Assembly (NCBI GenBank): GCA_029238935.1
Contig: JAQZBN010000001.1
Coordinates: 124,001 to 188,000 of the forward strand
Length of the DNA: 64,000 bases
Source of the DNA: Herbinix sp.
GTDB lineage: Bacteria > Bacillota > Clostridia > Lachnospirales > Lachnospiraceae
Direction of reading: 5' to 3'
Part shown: positions 46,162 to 55,734 of the stretch, piece by piece
Layout: each line of letters begins with the position of its first letter
How positions within the stretch are numbered: position 1 is the first letter of the stretch
Made by a program: the position numbers and the translations under genes
Notes under the pieces: generated by a model
What the model was told of the DNA's origin: nothing
What the model saw: the letters and a program-made list of their open reading frames with translations, nothing else
Database searches by the model: none

Positions 46162-46911
46162 TCATTCCATTAAACTTAACAAATTCCCGTCATAACTCCA
46201 ACCATGATCATTATGGTAAATCATCTGCTTGCTCATACCACCATCAATCGTGATATTCTCCCCGGTGATAAATCCACTGTCTTCACAGCACAAGTACATT
46301 ACCATCCTGGCAATATCAAGAGGTCTCCCTATTCTTTTTACCGGGTGCTGTTTCTTATCATAATCATCCCATTGACCATCCGTCGTATCAATCCAACCAG
46401 GTGCAATAGAATTGACTCTTACTCTTCCAGCCAGGCTGACCGCCAGTGCATGAGTCAAAGCCGAGATACCACCCTTAGCAGCAGAATAACTTTCCGTATC
46501 TTCCTGAGACATAGCTGCTCTGGTTGAAGAAATATTTACAATCGCTCCATTCTCTGAAAAATAAGGCAGAAATAGCTTGGATAGCAGATATGGAGCTGTT
46601 ATTCCAACCCTTAATACATAATTAAAATCATCACAAGTACAACCGGATAAAATACCCTTACGGCTAAGACAGGCGTTATTAATTAGAAAATCCAACTTAC
46701 CAAATCGTTCTATGACTTGTTTGGTAAAGCTTTCGAGTACCGCTTCTTTGGCGATATCTCCCTGGTAATAGAAATCACAATCCACTTCATTCTTATCTAA
46801 ATCTACTACAGCTACTTTGGCACCAGCTTTTTTGAATTCCTCTGTAATGCATTTTCCTATTCCATTGGCACCACCTGTTACCGCTACTATTTTTTCATTA
46901 AAGTTCATCAT
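46162..46911 (-). CDS. Short-chain dehydrogenase/reductase
   Basis: A 249-residue classical SDR: cofactor motif TGGANGIGK (about residues 12-20), an LINNACLS-type NNA motif, active-site Ser in VNISSTR, and YSAAK with the catalytic Tyr and Lys. The C-terminal PGWIDT and ITGENITIDGG are typical. An Asp after the second strand (VVDLDKN) suggests NAD preference. It starts 5 nt after the stop of the GGDEF gene, so they are co-transcribed. Substrate unknown. Confidence 0.93.
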   Translation of the reverse strand: MMNFNEKIVAVTGGANGIGKCITEEFKKAGAKVAVVDLDKNEVDCDFYYQGDIAKEAVLESFTKQVIERFGKLDFLINNACLSRKGILSGCTCDDFNYVLRVGITAPYLLSKLFLPYFSENGAIVNISSTRAAMSQEDTESYSAAKGGISALTHALAVSLAGRVRVNSIAPGWIDTTDGQWDDYDKKQHPVKRIGRPLDIARMVMYLCCEDSGFITGENITIDGGMSKQMIYHNDHGWSYDGNLLSLME

Positions 46912-46916
46912 CTCAC

Positions 46917-47807
46917 CTATACTTCCACTCTATTTCTTCCCATGTTCTTTGCTTCATAAAGTTTCTGATCCGCTAGGTCAATAATATCATCCGCTGTAAT
47001 ACCTTTCTTTGCTTTCTTACAGCAGATTCCAAAGCTTGCTGTGACCTTGATATCATGTCCATTACTCCGTATTGTACTATGTTCCACGGTCCGTCTCATT
47101 AGTTCTGCAATATTCTCGGTAACCTCTTGCGTTGCCCCGGGTAGGCAAACCAAGAATTCCTCACCGCCATATCTTGCTACCCAGTCACTTTCTCTCTTTA
47201 AACATCCTGAGATTGTATTAACAAAGCTTTTTAGAACTCCATCTCCGGTAATATGTCCATAGGTGTCATTTACTTCCTTGAAGTTATCAATATCTATCAT
47301 AATTATTCCAATTTTTTGTTCCACCAAATAGGCATTGATCAGTTCAACCGGAAGCTTTTCATTAATGTATCTTCGGTTGTATATTCCGGTAAGTGGATCT
47401 TTTAAAGCCAAGCTGTTGATACACTCGATCATAGAGTACACTTCGGTATGACGAATTCCATCTTGATTTTCAAAAACCATACTATTGGTAGCATCCTTTA
47501 ATAATTCTACCACGATTCGATTTCCGTCCAGTTCTGCCGGAACGGATGTCACTAAGAAAATCTTATCAGGAGCGTATTCAATTTTAACATAAGTTTCGTT
47601 ATCTTGGTACGCTCGCATGGATACACAATTATTACAGGTCTGCTTTCGCTCCCAAAATTCAAAGCAATGTAAATTCTCTTCTATCAGTTTATTCTCCGAA
47701 TATTTTAAAATTTTTTTTGTTGTGGGATTCACTAATCGTACCATGTCATACATTTTATCAATTATTCTAAGTTTATCCAGCATAATATCTAAATTATCAT
47801 CGCACAT
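46917..47807 (-). CDS. Diguanylate cyclase with Cys-containing N-terminal sensor
   Basis: A 296-residue protein. The C-terminal GGDEF domain (about 135-296) has the active-site GGEEF in ARYGGEEFLVCL and DPLTGIYNRRY at its start, so it should make cyclic di-GMP. The N-terminal PAS-like region carries a cysteine cluster (HCFEFWERKQTCNNC) that could bind a metal or sense redox. No membrane helix. ATG 47807 has AAGGAGG upstream; the frame extends 8 codons further without a site. It shares an operon with the SDR gene. Confidence 0.9.
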   Translation of the reverse strand: MCDDNLDIMLDKLRIIDKMYDMVRLVNPTTKKILKYSENKLIEENLHCFEFWERKQTCNNCVSMRAYQDNETYVKIEYAPDKIFLVTSVPAELDGNRIVVELLKDATNSMVFENQDGIRHTEVYSMIECINSLALKDPLTGIYNRRYINEKLPVELINAYLVEQKIGIIMIDIDNFKEVNDTYGHITGDGVLKSFVNTISGCLKRESDWVARYGGEEFLVCLPGATQEVTENIAELMRRTVEHSTIRSNGHDIKVTASFGICCKKAKKGITADDIIDLADQKLYEAKNMGRNRVEV

Positions 47808-47844
47808 GTAAGATCCTCCTTCATGATACAATTATCTTCCTTTA

Positions 47845-48558
47845 TTAATCGATTACAGGTAGCTCCTTAATAAATTCGAAAAGTTCAATAAAATCTCCCT
47901 GACAAAAAGCTGTTACGTCTTCGTTTTCCTCATTGATGATACATTCATTCAAAAGATAAGTCTCCATCCCCAACTTCGCTGTGCACATATCTTCCCGAAC
48001 ATCATTGCCGATCATCAGACAGTCCTTTGGTTGTCTTCGAACTTTTTGTAAGATATCCTTATAATACTCCAAATTTGGTTTGCAATAACTAGAGTTTTCA
48101 TATGTAGTAATCAAATCAAAATCAGCAGGATTTAATCCTGCCCAAGACATACGGGCCAGCGTAGCAACACGGGGAAAGATTGGATTGGTTGCTAAGACTA
48201 GGCGATATCCCTTTTCTTTGATCAGCTTAATACACTCACTGGCGATCGGAGTTGGCTTTGTTACATCCACTAATTGATGAAATTCATTTTGATAAAACTT
48301 TTCGAATTCCGGTTCTGCTTGACGAACCTCCTCTCCAAAGATTGCTGCAAACGTATCCCAAAATTTCTTCTCATTTGTTACTGACCCATCGTTTTCAATC
48401 ATCGCTTTTGTACCTGCCCAGATACCTTTTACCAGCTTATCCGGAGCAAAACCCATTGGCATACATTTGCTTGCCAACTTCTTAAAATACTGCTCTACAA
48501 ATTCGCTCTGATCCATCGGCAATAGGGTTCCATCCAAATCAAATATCACTGTATTCAT
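47845..48558 (-). CDS. HAD-superfamily hydrolase
   Basis: A 237-residue phosphatase-type protein. Motif I is FDLDGTLLP (Asp7 and Asp9), motif II LATNP, and the late motif MIGNDVREDM. The helical cap lies between residues 15 and 90. Substrates of such enzymes vary from phosphoglycolate to nucleotides and are not evident here. AAGGAG precedes ATG 48558. It lies 37 bp upstream of the GGDEF gene and may head the operon. Confidence 0.92.
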   Translation of the reverse strand: MNTVIFDLDGTLLPMDQSEFVEQYFKKLASKCMPMGFAPDKLVKGIWAGTKAMIENDGSVTNEKKFWDTFAAIFGEEVRQAEPEFEKFYQNEFHQLVDVTKPTPIASECIKLIKEKGYRLVLATNPIFPRVATLARMSWAGLNPADFDLITTYENSSYCKPNLEYYKDILQKVRRQPKDCLMIGNDVREDMCTAKLGMETYLLNECIINEENEDVTAFCQGDFIELFEFIKELPVID

Positions 48559-48966
48559 TTATATTCTCCTTTTTACTCCTATGTATATTCCATTTTCTCA
48601 TCTATCACTATTATTATCAAAACTTTATCAGGATAATAATATAACAAAAAAAGTACAAGAAACTTTACTTAATAAACTGGTAACATTCCTAACTCCTTAT
48701 TATTACTATACCTATATTCAAACATCCCATACATTATATCTCTTATTCTATGTGTTCTCAATAAAAATACATAGTTTCTATCCTCTTATATTTCACATCT
48801 TTTACATGATACCCTTAAACTAGATAACCGAACCACAGGCATGTGATTACCAGATAATGATATGTATTAAAACATATCGTAATGCACTGCTCCATCAATA
48901 CCTGCTAAATTGACCTTTCTCTACTACGTCAAATTAGTCCATTCCAAAAATCGTAACCATTAGAAA
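48559..48966. other. Intergenic, no gene seen
   Basis: Long AT-rich spacer. An 80-codon plus-strand frame within it is rich in Tyr, Leu and His without a ribosome site, so I treat it as noncoding. Confidence 0.55.
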
Positions 48967-49007
48967 AGCACTTGTAAGTTACAGTTTAACGCTACCTTAC
49001 AAGTGCT
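48967..49007 (-). terminator. Terminator of the aldo/keto reductase gene
   Basis: Perfect 12-bp arms, AGCACTTGTAAG and CTTACAAGTGCT, with TTTTCT following on the minus strand. Confidence 0.85.
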
Positions 49008-49028
49008 GTCATTGGTATTTGGCTTTGA

Positions 49029-50219
49029 TTATTTTATCTTTAGGAATTTTCTCGCAACACTTACAATTGGTTTATAGAGAATTCCTTCCATCTCTTTACT
49101 TACGGTTCTTAACTCTTTCCTTATCTCTATGTTTTGTGGACAGTGCTTTTCACATTTACCACATTCCTTACACATCGAAGCATAAGCCGGCTTTACAGAC
49201 AAAGCTCCTAAGGTCTGCATGTATTTCCACCGAGCCGATTTATCATTCAAGAGATACTTGTCATTATAGCTGGAAAAGCACCCTGGAATATCAACTCCGG
49301 CCGGGCAAGGCATACAGTAGGCACAGGCAGTACAAGGCACCTTTGTCTTCTCCATCATAACTTCTTTTACCTTAGCAAACACCTTTCGCTCTTCTTCGGA
49401 TAAAGAGTTCGCTTCAGTTTCGGAAGCAATACGAATGTTATCTGCAATTTGCTCTTCCGTACTCATACCGGAGAGAAGTACTGTAACTTCGGGATGATTC
49501 CACACCCAACGGAGCGCCCATTCCGCAGGAGTACGATGTTTATCGTAACTCTGGAAGGTTTTAATTACTTTCTCCGGAAGGTTATTCACCAGTTTTCCTC
49601 CTCGCAAGGGTTCCATTACAATCACAGGAATTCCAAGGGATGCTGCCAGCAAAAGTCCTGATTTTGTTGCCTGATTGTTCTCATCCAGATAATTATATTG
49701 TATCTGGCAAAAATCCCAGGGATACGCTTGCACGATATCTTCAAAATCCGTCTTCTTCCCATGAAAGGAAAACCCAATATTCTTAACTGTTCCTTCTTTC
49801 TTTAACTGTTCCAGCCATTCTAATACCCCAAGAGAAACAAGACGGTCAAACATAGGTTTATCCGTCAGCATATGAAGAAGATAATAGTCAATATAATTCG
49901 TCTGCAGTCTCTCCAGCTGGGTAGCCATAATTTTCTTCGCATTGTCTAGTTTATTTACCATAAAGGGTGGAAGCTTGGTTGCTATTTTAACCTTCTCACG
50001 ATATCCACCGAGTAGAGCTTGTCCTAGTAAAGATTCGCTTTTCCCCCCATGATAGATATAAGCGGTATCAAAATAATTAACTCCCTTTGCAATGGAATCC
50101 CGTATCATGGCAATCGCTCTTGGTTCGTCAATGCTATTTCCCTTGGTTGGAAATCTCATGCATCCAAAACCTAGAATAGAGAGTTGATCACCGTTTTTTA
50201 CATTTACTCTTGTATTCAT
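49029..50219 (-). CDS. Aldo/keto reductase with C-terminal ferredoxin-like domain
   Basis: A 396-residue fusion. Residues 1-280 form the aldo/keto reductase barrel (LGFGCMRFP; catalytic Asp/Tyr in YFDTAYIYH; Lys in IATKL; His in YYLLHM). The C-terminus has CTACAYCMPCPAGVDIP and CKECGKCEKHCP, the latter a typical 4Fe-4S ligand set. Such proteins are common in anaerobes and could move electrons between ferredoxin and a carbonyl substrate. GGGGG precedes ATG 50219. Confidence 0.93.
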   Translation of the reverse strand: MNTRVNVKNGDQLSILGFGCMRFPTKGNSIDEPRAIAMIRDSIAKGVNYFDTAYIYHGGKSESLLGQALLGGYREKVKIATKLPPFMVNKLDNAKKIMATQLERLQTNYIDYYLLHMLTDKPMFDRLVSLGVLEWLEQLKKEGTVKNIGFSFHGKKTDFEDIVQAYPWDFCQIQYNYLDENNQATKSGLLLAASLGIPVIVMEPLRGGKLVNNLPEKVIKTFQSYDKHRTPAEWALRWVWNHPEVTVLLSGMSTEEQIADNIRIASETEANSLSEEERKVFAKVKEVMMEKTKVPCTACAYCMPCPAGVDIPGCFSSYNDKYLLNDKSARWKYMQTLGALSVKPAYASMCKECGKCEKHCPQNIEIRKELRTVSKEMEGILYKPIVSVARKFLKIK

Positions 50220-50251
50220 CTTATATAACCCCCGATTTTATAATGCCTACA

Positions 50252-50290
50252 CCCAAGGGTAGATAATTTTTACCTTATCTACCGCTTGGG
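50252..50290. terminator. Hairpin between threonine-aldolase-like and AKR genes
   Basis: CCCAAG-GGTAGATAA pairs with TTATCTACCG-CTTGGG across a short loop. No long T run follows, so it may be a weak terminator or a processing hairpin. Confidence 0.5.
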
Positions 50291-50316
50291 AGTATATTAA
50301 TCTATCACTTCAGATA

Positions 50317-51348
50317 TTATTTTCCTGCAATCCCATAGAAGAATTCGCTTAAGGATGCCACTCCTTTTTGAGTTGTAGCCCAGGAAGTAACAAATCGTAC
50401 TACACTATGATGGTCATCCAACTTGATCTGAACAGAATACCTGAATTTCTCTGATAATTCATCTAAGATATCATTGGGTAAAATAGGGAATAATTGATTG
50501 GTGCAAGGTGGCGCATAGAAGGAATATCCACATTCGGTTAATACCTTGGATATTTTTTCTGCCATTTCATTCGCATGATATCCCAATTCAAAATATAAAT
50601 TATCCTCGAATAATACTTCAAACTGAATTCCTGCGATAAATCCTTTTGCCATCATAGCACCTCTCTGCTTAATCAGGAAGCGGAAATCTTTCTTTAATTC
50701 ATCCTTGCAGATCACCAATGCTTCTCCCAGAAAGGCTCCGTTCTTCGTGCCACCGATATAAAAGACATCTACGAGTTGCGGCAGATCAGATAATTCGATA
50801 TCATTTCCTCTACAGGTTAAAGCAGATGCTAGCCTTGCACCATCCATAAAAAGCAACAAATCATTTAATTGACAGACACGATGGATCGCTGCTAGCTCAG
50901 CTTTGGAATAAATCGTTCCCAGCTCGGTGGAATCAGACAAATATACCATCTTAGGCTGAACCATATGCTCATCCGTATGATAATGAAGAGCTGAGATAAT
51001 TGCTTCCGGAGTTAACTTACCCTCTTTACCGGGTACCGTATAAACTTTATGACCGGTTGCTTCGATGGCTCCGGTTTCATGAACATTAACATGTCCGGTA
51101 TCTACCGCAATCACACACTGATGGGGCCTTAGAAATGCAGAAATAACAAGTAAGTTGGTTTGCGTACCGCCCGGAATAAAATGAATATCCACATCATCTC
51201 TCTTTAGCTGCTTCTTTATCAACATTTTCGCTTTTTGGCTGTGTACATCTTCACCATATCCAATATTCTGCTCCAGGTTTGATTTCATTAATAATTCCAA
51301 AATCCGTGGATGTGCACCTTCACTATAATCATTCATAAAACTATACAT
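50317..51348 (-). CDS. Threonine-aldolase-like PLP enzyme
   Basis: A 343-residue fold-type I PLP enzyme of the beta-eliminating lyase/threonine-aldolase group. The Schiff-base lysine is in FYIGGTKNGAFLG (Lys204 if counted from the upstream ATG) and the Asp holding the pyridine nitrogen is in FMDGARLASAL. It would cleave L-threonine or allo-threonine to glycine and acetaldehyde. ATG 51348 sits 7 nt after AGAGG; ATG 51354 is too close to it. Confidence 0.9.
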   Translation of the reverse strand: MYSFMNDYSEGAHPRILELLMKSNLEQNIGYGEDVHSQKAKMLIKKQLKRDDVDIHFIPGGTQTNLLVISAFLRPHQCVIAVDTGHVNVHETGAIEATGHKVYTVPGKEGKLTPEAIISALHYHTDEHMVQPKMVYLSDSTELGTIYSKAELAAIHRVCQLNDLLLFMDGARLASALTCRGNDIELSDLPQLVDVFYIGGTKNGAFLGEALVICKDELKKDFRFLIKQRGAMMAKGFIAGIQFEVLFEDNLYFELGYHANEMAEKISKVLTECGYSFYAPPCTNQLFPILPNDILDELSEKFRYSVQIKLDDHHSVVRFVTSWATTQKGVASLSEFFYGIAGK

Positions 51349-51354
51349 TGTCAT

Positions 51355-51659
51355 ACCTCTTTACTTTTTCTTATAATTTTATCGCTTATTTTATTATATT
51401 CTTGTTATATCGATTTGCTTATAATCTTTTCGTAAGCATTTCATGTCTACATTTGACGTTTTCTTAAGCATTCCTATCATTACGTTACTTCTTTTTTCAT
51501 TGAAAAAATGTTGTTTTCTCTAATGTTTTCATTTTATACCTTTCTTGGTGATTTGCAACAAATATTTTTTGATCGTCTTTTTATATGAATTATTATTATT
51601 TTGGATATATTTCATCAATTTGAAAATACTATTACCGTAAAATTAACGGAGGTGTTGAC
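51355..51659. other. Intergenic, promoter region of the spore-coat-type gene
   Basis: AT-rich spacer between divergent genes. I could not fix a sporulation-sigma promoter with confidence. Confidence 0.4.
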
Positions 51660-52169
51660 ATGATTGCAAATATAACCTTATCAACGAAAGAAAAATTATT
51701 ACTTCAGGATCAAAAAGGTCATGAAGAGATTTGTATTCAAAAGTACACAAGCTATGCAAATTTAGCATCTGACAAGCAGTTGAAGGATATCTTCACTAGC
51801 AATGCTAATCAGGAAAAGGAACATTTAAATACGATCAATCAGCTGTTAAGCGGTCAGGTTCCTGATACCAACAGCAGCAGCAAACAGGGTGGAAACAATA
51901 ATCAACAGCAACAACAGGCTCAGCCTCAAGGTGTATCCACTTCCTTTGGACTTGGCAGCTCATCAAATCCTATCACACCCGATAAGGATCTTTGCACTGA
52001 TATCTTAATGACTGAAAAATATGTATCCGGCACCTATGATACTGCAATCTTTGAATTTAGTGATCCTCAAGTTCGTCAGGTATTAAATCATATCCAAAAA
52101 GAAGAACAGGAACACGGTGAAAAGGTATTTAAGTATATGGAAAGCAAGGGTATGTATAACACAAAGTAA
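51660..52169 (+). CDS. CotF-type spore coat / ferritin-like protein
   Basis: A 169-residue helical protein of the Coat_F family. The two paired helices (KGHEEICIQKYTSYANLASD, and after a Gln-rich linker LCTDILMTEKYVSGTYDTAI) have ferritin-like Glu spacing. The linker (about 70-100) is rich in Ser, Asn and Gln. CotF-like proteins are structural components of the spore coat. GGAGGTG precedes ATG 51660. This is the clearest sporulation gene in the window. Confidence 0.9.
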   Translation: MIANITLSTKEKLLLQDQKGHEEICIQKYTSYANLASDKQLKDIFTSNANQEKEHLNTINQLLSGQVPDTNSSSKQGGNNNQQQQQAQPQGVSTSFGLGSSSNPITPDKDLCTDILMTEKYVSGTYDTAIFEFSDPQVRQVLNHIQKEEQEHGEKVFKYMESKGMYNTK

Positions 52170-52178
52170 TTTGATAAG

Positions 52179-52222
52179 AAAAGGATGTTCTCAAAGTCTT
52201 ACCTTTGGGAACATCCTTTTTT
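52179..52222 (+). terminator. Terminator after CotF-type gene
   Basis: AAAAGGATGTTC pairs with GAACATCCTTTT; two further T follow. Confidence 0.9.
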
Positions 52223-52326
52223 GTGTTTCTCATATTAGGGGGGAATCTATTAATTACTATCTGCGTATCCTTGATCGTATTCGTGAATGATTACTTACTG
52301 ATATAATGAATTTCGGAGCGTAAATT

Positions 52327-52803
52327 CTACGTTTGCAGGGTTGCCACTTTACACTGGATGATTTCGGCTATGGAACATACCTTATCAACCATGCATATCA
52401 ATACCGATTCACGATATTTAGGCACTTTAGTCAAGGTTAGCGGCCACATATGCTTTTCTATGATGTCCCGTTCAATCGAGTTTAAGGCAAAGTGTTTTTT
52501 TGCATTGTACAAGGATACCCTTGGATGGGAAAAACCATGAAGCCGATGGGTCGCATCCGATATATGCCAATCATATAAGTAAAAGTCGTGGAGCATGGCT
52601 CCTCGGATAATACTCCTGGTATCAAAATTTGTCTTAAGCCTTAGGCTCAACCAATAACTATAATACGCCACTGTATAGCAATGAGTAAACGTAGAGGTAT
52701 TCCCATGCTGAACGTAGTTTTTCATTTCTTGAATATATTTGGAAGCAATGAATTCTTCCATGGTCAGGTCAAACTTTTTCTTCTCTTCCTGTTTTAACCT
52801 CAT
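52327..52803 (-). CDS. HD-domain phosphohydrolase-like protein
   Basis: A 158-residue HD-superfamily protein. The metal ligands are His in FTHCYTVAYYS, His-Asp in GAMLHDFYLYDW and a later Asp in CMVDKV. The start at 52803 has AGGAGG 6 nt upstream; the frame extends 14 codons further. Clostridial relatives are predicted small-nucleotide or phosphate-ester hydrolases; the substrate is unknown. No obvious operon partner. Confidence 0.87.
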   Translation of the reverse strand: MRLKQEEKKKFDLTMEEFIASKYIQEMKNYVQHGNTSTFTHCYTVAYYSYWLSLRLKTNFDTRSIIRGAMLHDFYLYDWHISDATHRLHGFSHPRVSLYNAKKHFALNSIERDIIEKHMWPLTLTKVPKYRESVLICMVDKVCSIAEIIQCKVATLQT

Positions 52804-52984
52804 GAAAGACCTCCTGTTGTTTAGTACGATTTTAAGTAATAGCACATAGTGTCAATATTTAACGATATTAATTCTGTCTGGAGTACATACGCTATTACTA
52901 ATCTACTCCATTTTACCACCTTCTCCCAGAGAAGTGCAATAGAACTAATTAAGTGGTTTATGTTGTATTGTTGACGAATAACTC

Positions 52985-54196
52985 TTAGTGGAATAACTCA
53001 GCATTGGGTAATGTAATATGATCCAGTATTCCGGTCAAATACGCCAAAACCACACCATAGTTAGTCATCGGAACCTTCTGTTCCTGGGTTTGCTCTACCC
53101 TGTTCATAACATATTTTCGGTTGAACATACATGCACCGCATTGGATAATTAAATCATATTCGGATACATCCTGGGGAAAGTCATTCCCGCTTACATTTTT
53201 AATGAAAAGCCCTTCTCCAACTCTCTTACGAAGCATTCTTGGTAACTTGATACGGCCGATGTCTTCTTCTAACGGAACATGGGTACAAGCTTCTGCAATT
53301 AATACTTTGGAATTCTCGGTCAACCTGTCGATGGCTGCGGCACTTTCTACAAAATAATTGATATCTCCCTTATAGCATGCATATAGAACAGAAAAAGAGG
53401 TTAATAAACTTTCCTCCGGTTTATTCTCATATACCAGAGAGAACACCTGAGAATCGGTAATAATAAGTTTCGGAGGTTTTACCATACTTGCCAATGCATC
53501 CTTATATTGATCCGCCGTGCAGGATAGTACAAGACATTTTTTATCTAGTAACTCACGGAGCGTCTGTACTTGTGGCAATATTAATCGGCCTTTCGGTGCC
53601 TGAATATCCTGAGGCATAACAAGAAGGACGGTATCACCTTCCTTCACCAGGCCACCGGTAATATCCTTCGCATCAAAATCTGCTGGTAATTTCTTGATAA
53701 TTTCTTCTCTAATCTTTTCAACTCCTGCTTTTGTAAGGGCACTTATTCGAAGCGGAAGCTCACCACAGGTCCGGAAGAATAATTCTGATATCCGGTCAGC
53801 ATTCATGATACGGTCTATTTTATTAATGATGACGATTACCGGAGTCTTTCTTGCTTTAAACTCTGTGATCCATTCTAATTCTGTGCTGATTTCATCATCA
53901 TTACAAACGATTAAGGCGATATCTGTCTTTTGCATTGCCATTCTGGTTTTTTCTACTCGCATGCTTCCAAGATAACCTTCATCATCAAAACCAGCGGTAT
54001 CAATTAAGACACAGGGGCCAATTCCATAGATCTCAATTGTCTTATACACTGGATCGGTTGTAGTTCCTGCTACCTCGGAAACCAAAGCTGTGTTGTGACC
54101 GGTAATTGCATTAATCAGTGTCGATTTACCGCTATTACGTTTACCAAAGATACCAATATGCAATTGGTTTGCTCTTGGGGTATTATTTAAACTCAT
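52985..54196 (-). CDS. hydF: FeFe-hydrogenase maturation GTPase HydF
   Basis: A 403-residue scaffold on which the diiron subcluster is assembled. The N-terminal GTPase has Walker A GKRNSGKST (18-26), a TTDP switch and LIDTAGFDDEG. The C-terminal cluster-binding region has Cys304-T-His306 and Cys353-G-A-Cys356. In many HydF proteins a His precedes the last pair; here it is Gln352 (QCGAC). It is last in hydE-hydG-hydF. AAAGGAG precedes ATG 54196. Confidence 0.95.
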   Translation of the reverse strand: MSLNNTPRANQLHIGIFGKRNSGKSTLINAITGHNTALVSEVAGTTTDPVYKTIEIYGIGPCVLIDTAGFDDEGYLGSMRVEKTRMAMQKTDIALIVCNDDEISTELEWITEFKARKTPVIVIINKIDRIMNADRISELFFRTCGELPLRISALTKAGVEKIREEIIKKLPADFDAKDITGGLVKEGDTVLLVMPQDIQAPKGRLILPQVQTLRELLDKKCLVLSCTADQYKDALASMVKPPKLIITDSQVFSLVYENKPEESLLTSFSVLYACYKGDINYFVESAAAIDRLTENSKVLIAEACTHVPLEEDIGRIKLPRMLRKRVGEGLFIKNVSGNDFPQDVSEYDLIIQCGACMFNRKYVMNRVEQTQEQKVPMTNYGVVLAYLTGILDHITLPNAELFH

Positions 54197-54249
54197 CGGT
54201 TACTCCTTTCACCAGGATTACTCCTGCTATGTTCCATGGAACGGTTTTG

Positions 54250-55668
54250 TTAGAATCTGAAATCTCGCTCGCCATTTTGTATACTCATCAGGTTTTTCTT
54301 AGCAATACCTAAGACCTTCTCATTGGGGATACTAAGTAGTTCATTCTCTATTAAGGTTTCTCCTTTTAACTTGGTCTCAGATGATGCGTAATCCTCCAAA
54401 TACTCTTTGAGAGTAATCAAAGCGTTAGGCTGACAGCAGTTTGCAATCTGTCCTGATTTAATCAAGGACATAAAACGATCACCGGTTCTACCTTCTCGAT
54501 AGCAGGCAGTACAAAAGCTTGGGATAAAGCCTCTGGAAAGAAGCCAATTTACGATTTCATCCAGTGTTCTGGTATCCTCCACATCAAACTGTGCTGAATT
54601 ATCTTCCTTTCGTTCTTCCTGTGCATACCCTCCTACACTGGTCTTAGACCCACCACTGATCTGGGATACCCCCAGTTCCAGTACTCGTTCCCTGCTCTTC
54701 TGTGATTCTCTGGTCGATACAATAATTCCGGTATAGGGAACTGTAATACGAAGAATTGCAACGATCTTCTCAAAGATATCATCGGAGATTGCATCCTTAA
54801 ACTGTTCCGGATCCACATCCTCCGCAGCTCGGATACGGGGGACGCTGATGGTATGGGGACCAACGCCCATAGCAGCTTCCAGGTGCTCCGCATGCATCAG
54901 CATGCCTACAAAATCATAACGGTATAAGTTGAGTCCGAATAAAACTCCCAGTCCTACGTCATCAATACCAGCTTCCATTGCCCGGTCCATTGCCTCAGTG
55001 TGATATGCGTAATTATGCTTTGGTCCGGTTGGATGAAGCAATTCGTAGGTTTCTTTATGATAAGTTTCCTGGAAGAGAATATAGGTACCAATTCCAGCTT
55101 CTTTTAATTTACGATAATCCTCTACCGTAGTAGCTGCTATATTTACATTGACTCTACGGATTGCCCCATTTTTATGCTTGATGGAGTAAATGGTATTAAT
55201 ACTCTCTAAGATGTATTCAATTGGATTATTAACAGGATCTTCTCCCGCTTCCAGAGCAAGTCTCTTATGACCCATATCCTGCAAAGCAATTACCTCGTTG
55301 CGGATGTCCTCCTGAGTAAGTTTTTTTCTGGAAATATGTTTATTTACGTAATGATATGGACAGTAGATACAACCGTTTACACAGTAGTTTGAAAGATAGA
55401 GAGGTGCAAACATTACGATCCGGTTACCGTAAAACTTTTGCTTAATCTTCTTCGCTAATTGATACATCTTCTGTATCTCATCTCCCAGATCGCACTCTAA
55501 TAATACGGCTGCTTCCCGGTGAGTAATGCCTTTCATCTCTTCTGCTTTCTTAAGGATACCTTCGATTAATTCCCGGTTATTCTTATTGTTCCTTGCATAT
55601 TCTAAGGTTTCTAGAATCTCCTCATTATGAATGAATTCCTCTGCATGCTTTGACTTGATATTGTACAT
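54250..55668 (-). CDS. hydG: FeFe-hydrogenase maturase HydG (tyrosine lyase)
   Basis: A 472-residue radical-SAM enzyme that makes CO and cyanide ligands from tyrosine. The SAM-cluster cysteines are Cys96, Cys100 and Cys103 in NYCVNGCIYCPYH. The C-terminal auxiliary cluster uses the FCTACYREGRTGDRF motif plus ANCC downstream. AAAGGAG precedes ATG 55668. It lies 53 bp before hydF and 66 bp after hydE. The presence of all three maturases implies an active FeFe-hydrogenase elsewhere. Confidence 0.96.
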   Translation of the reverse strand: MYNIKSKHAEEFIHNEEILETLEYARNNKNNRELIEGILKKAEEMKGITHREAAVLLECDLGDEIQKMYQLAKKIKQKFYGNRIVMFAPLYLSNYCVNGCIYCPYHYVNKHISRKKLTQEDIRNEVIALQDMGHKRLALEAGEDPVNNPIEYILESINTIYSIKHKNGAIRRVNVNIAATTVEDYRKLKEAGIGTYILFQETYHKETYELLHPTGPKHNYAYHTEAMDRAMEAGIDDVGLGVLFGLNLYRYDFVGMLMHAEHLEAAMGVGPHTISVPRIRAAEDVDPEQFKDAISDDIFEKIVAILRITVPYTGIIVSTRESQKSRERVLELGVSQISGGSKTSVGGYAQEERKEDNSAQFDVEDTRTLDEIVNWLLSRGFIPSFCTACYREGRTGDRFMSLIKSGQIANCCQPNALITLKEYLEDYASSETKLKGETLIENELLSIPNEKVLGIAKKNLMSIQNGERDFRF

Positions 55669-55734
55669 AGTAATCTCCTTTGCTTCACTTTGTTACTGAC
55701 TATGAAGGGTGAACCTATCTCATTTTTTATGAAC

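Noticed and set aside
48581..48823. 80-codon plus-strand ORF in a spacer
   Set aside because: Composition is that of translated AT-rich DNA (Tyr, Leu, His, Phe); no ribosome site.
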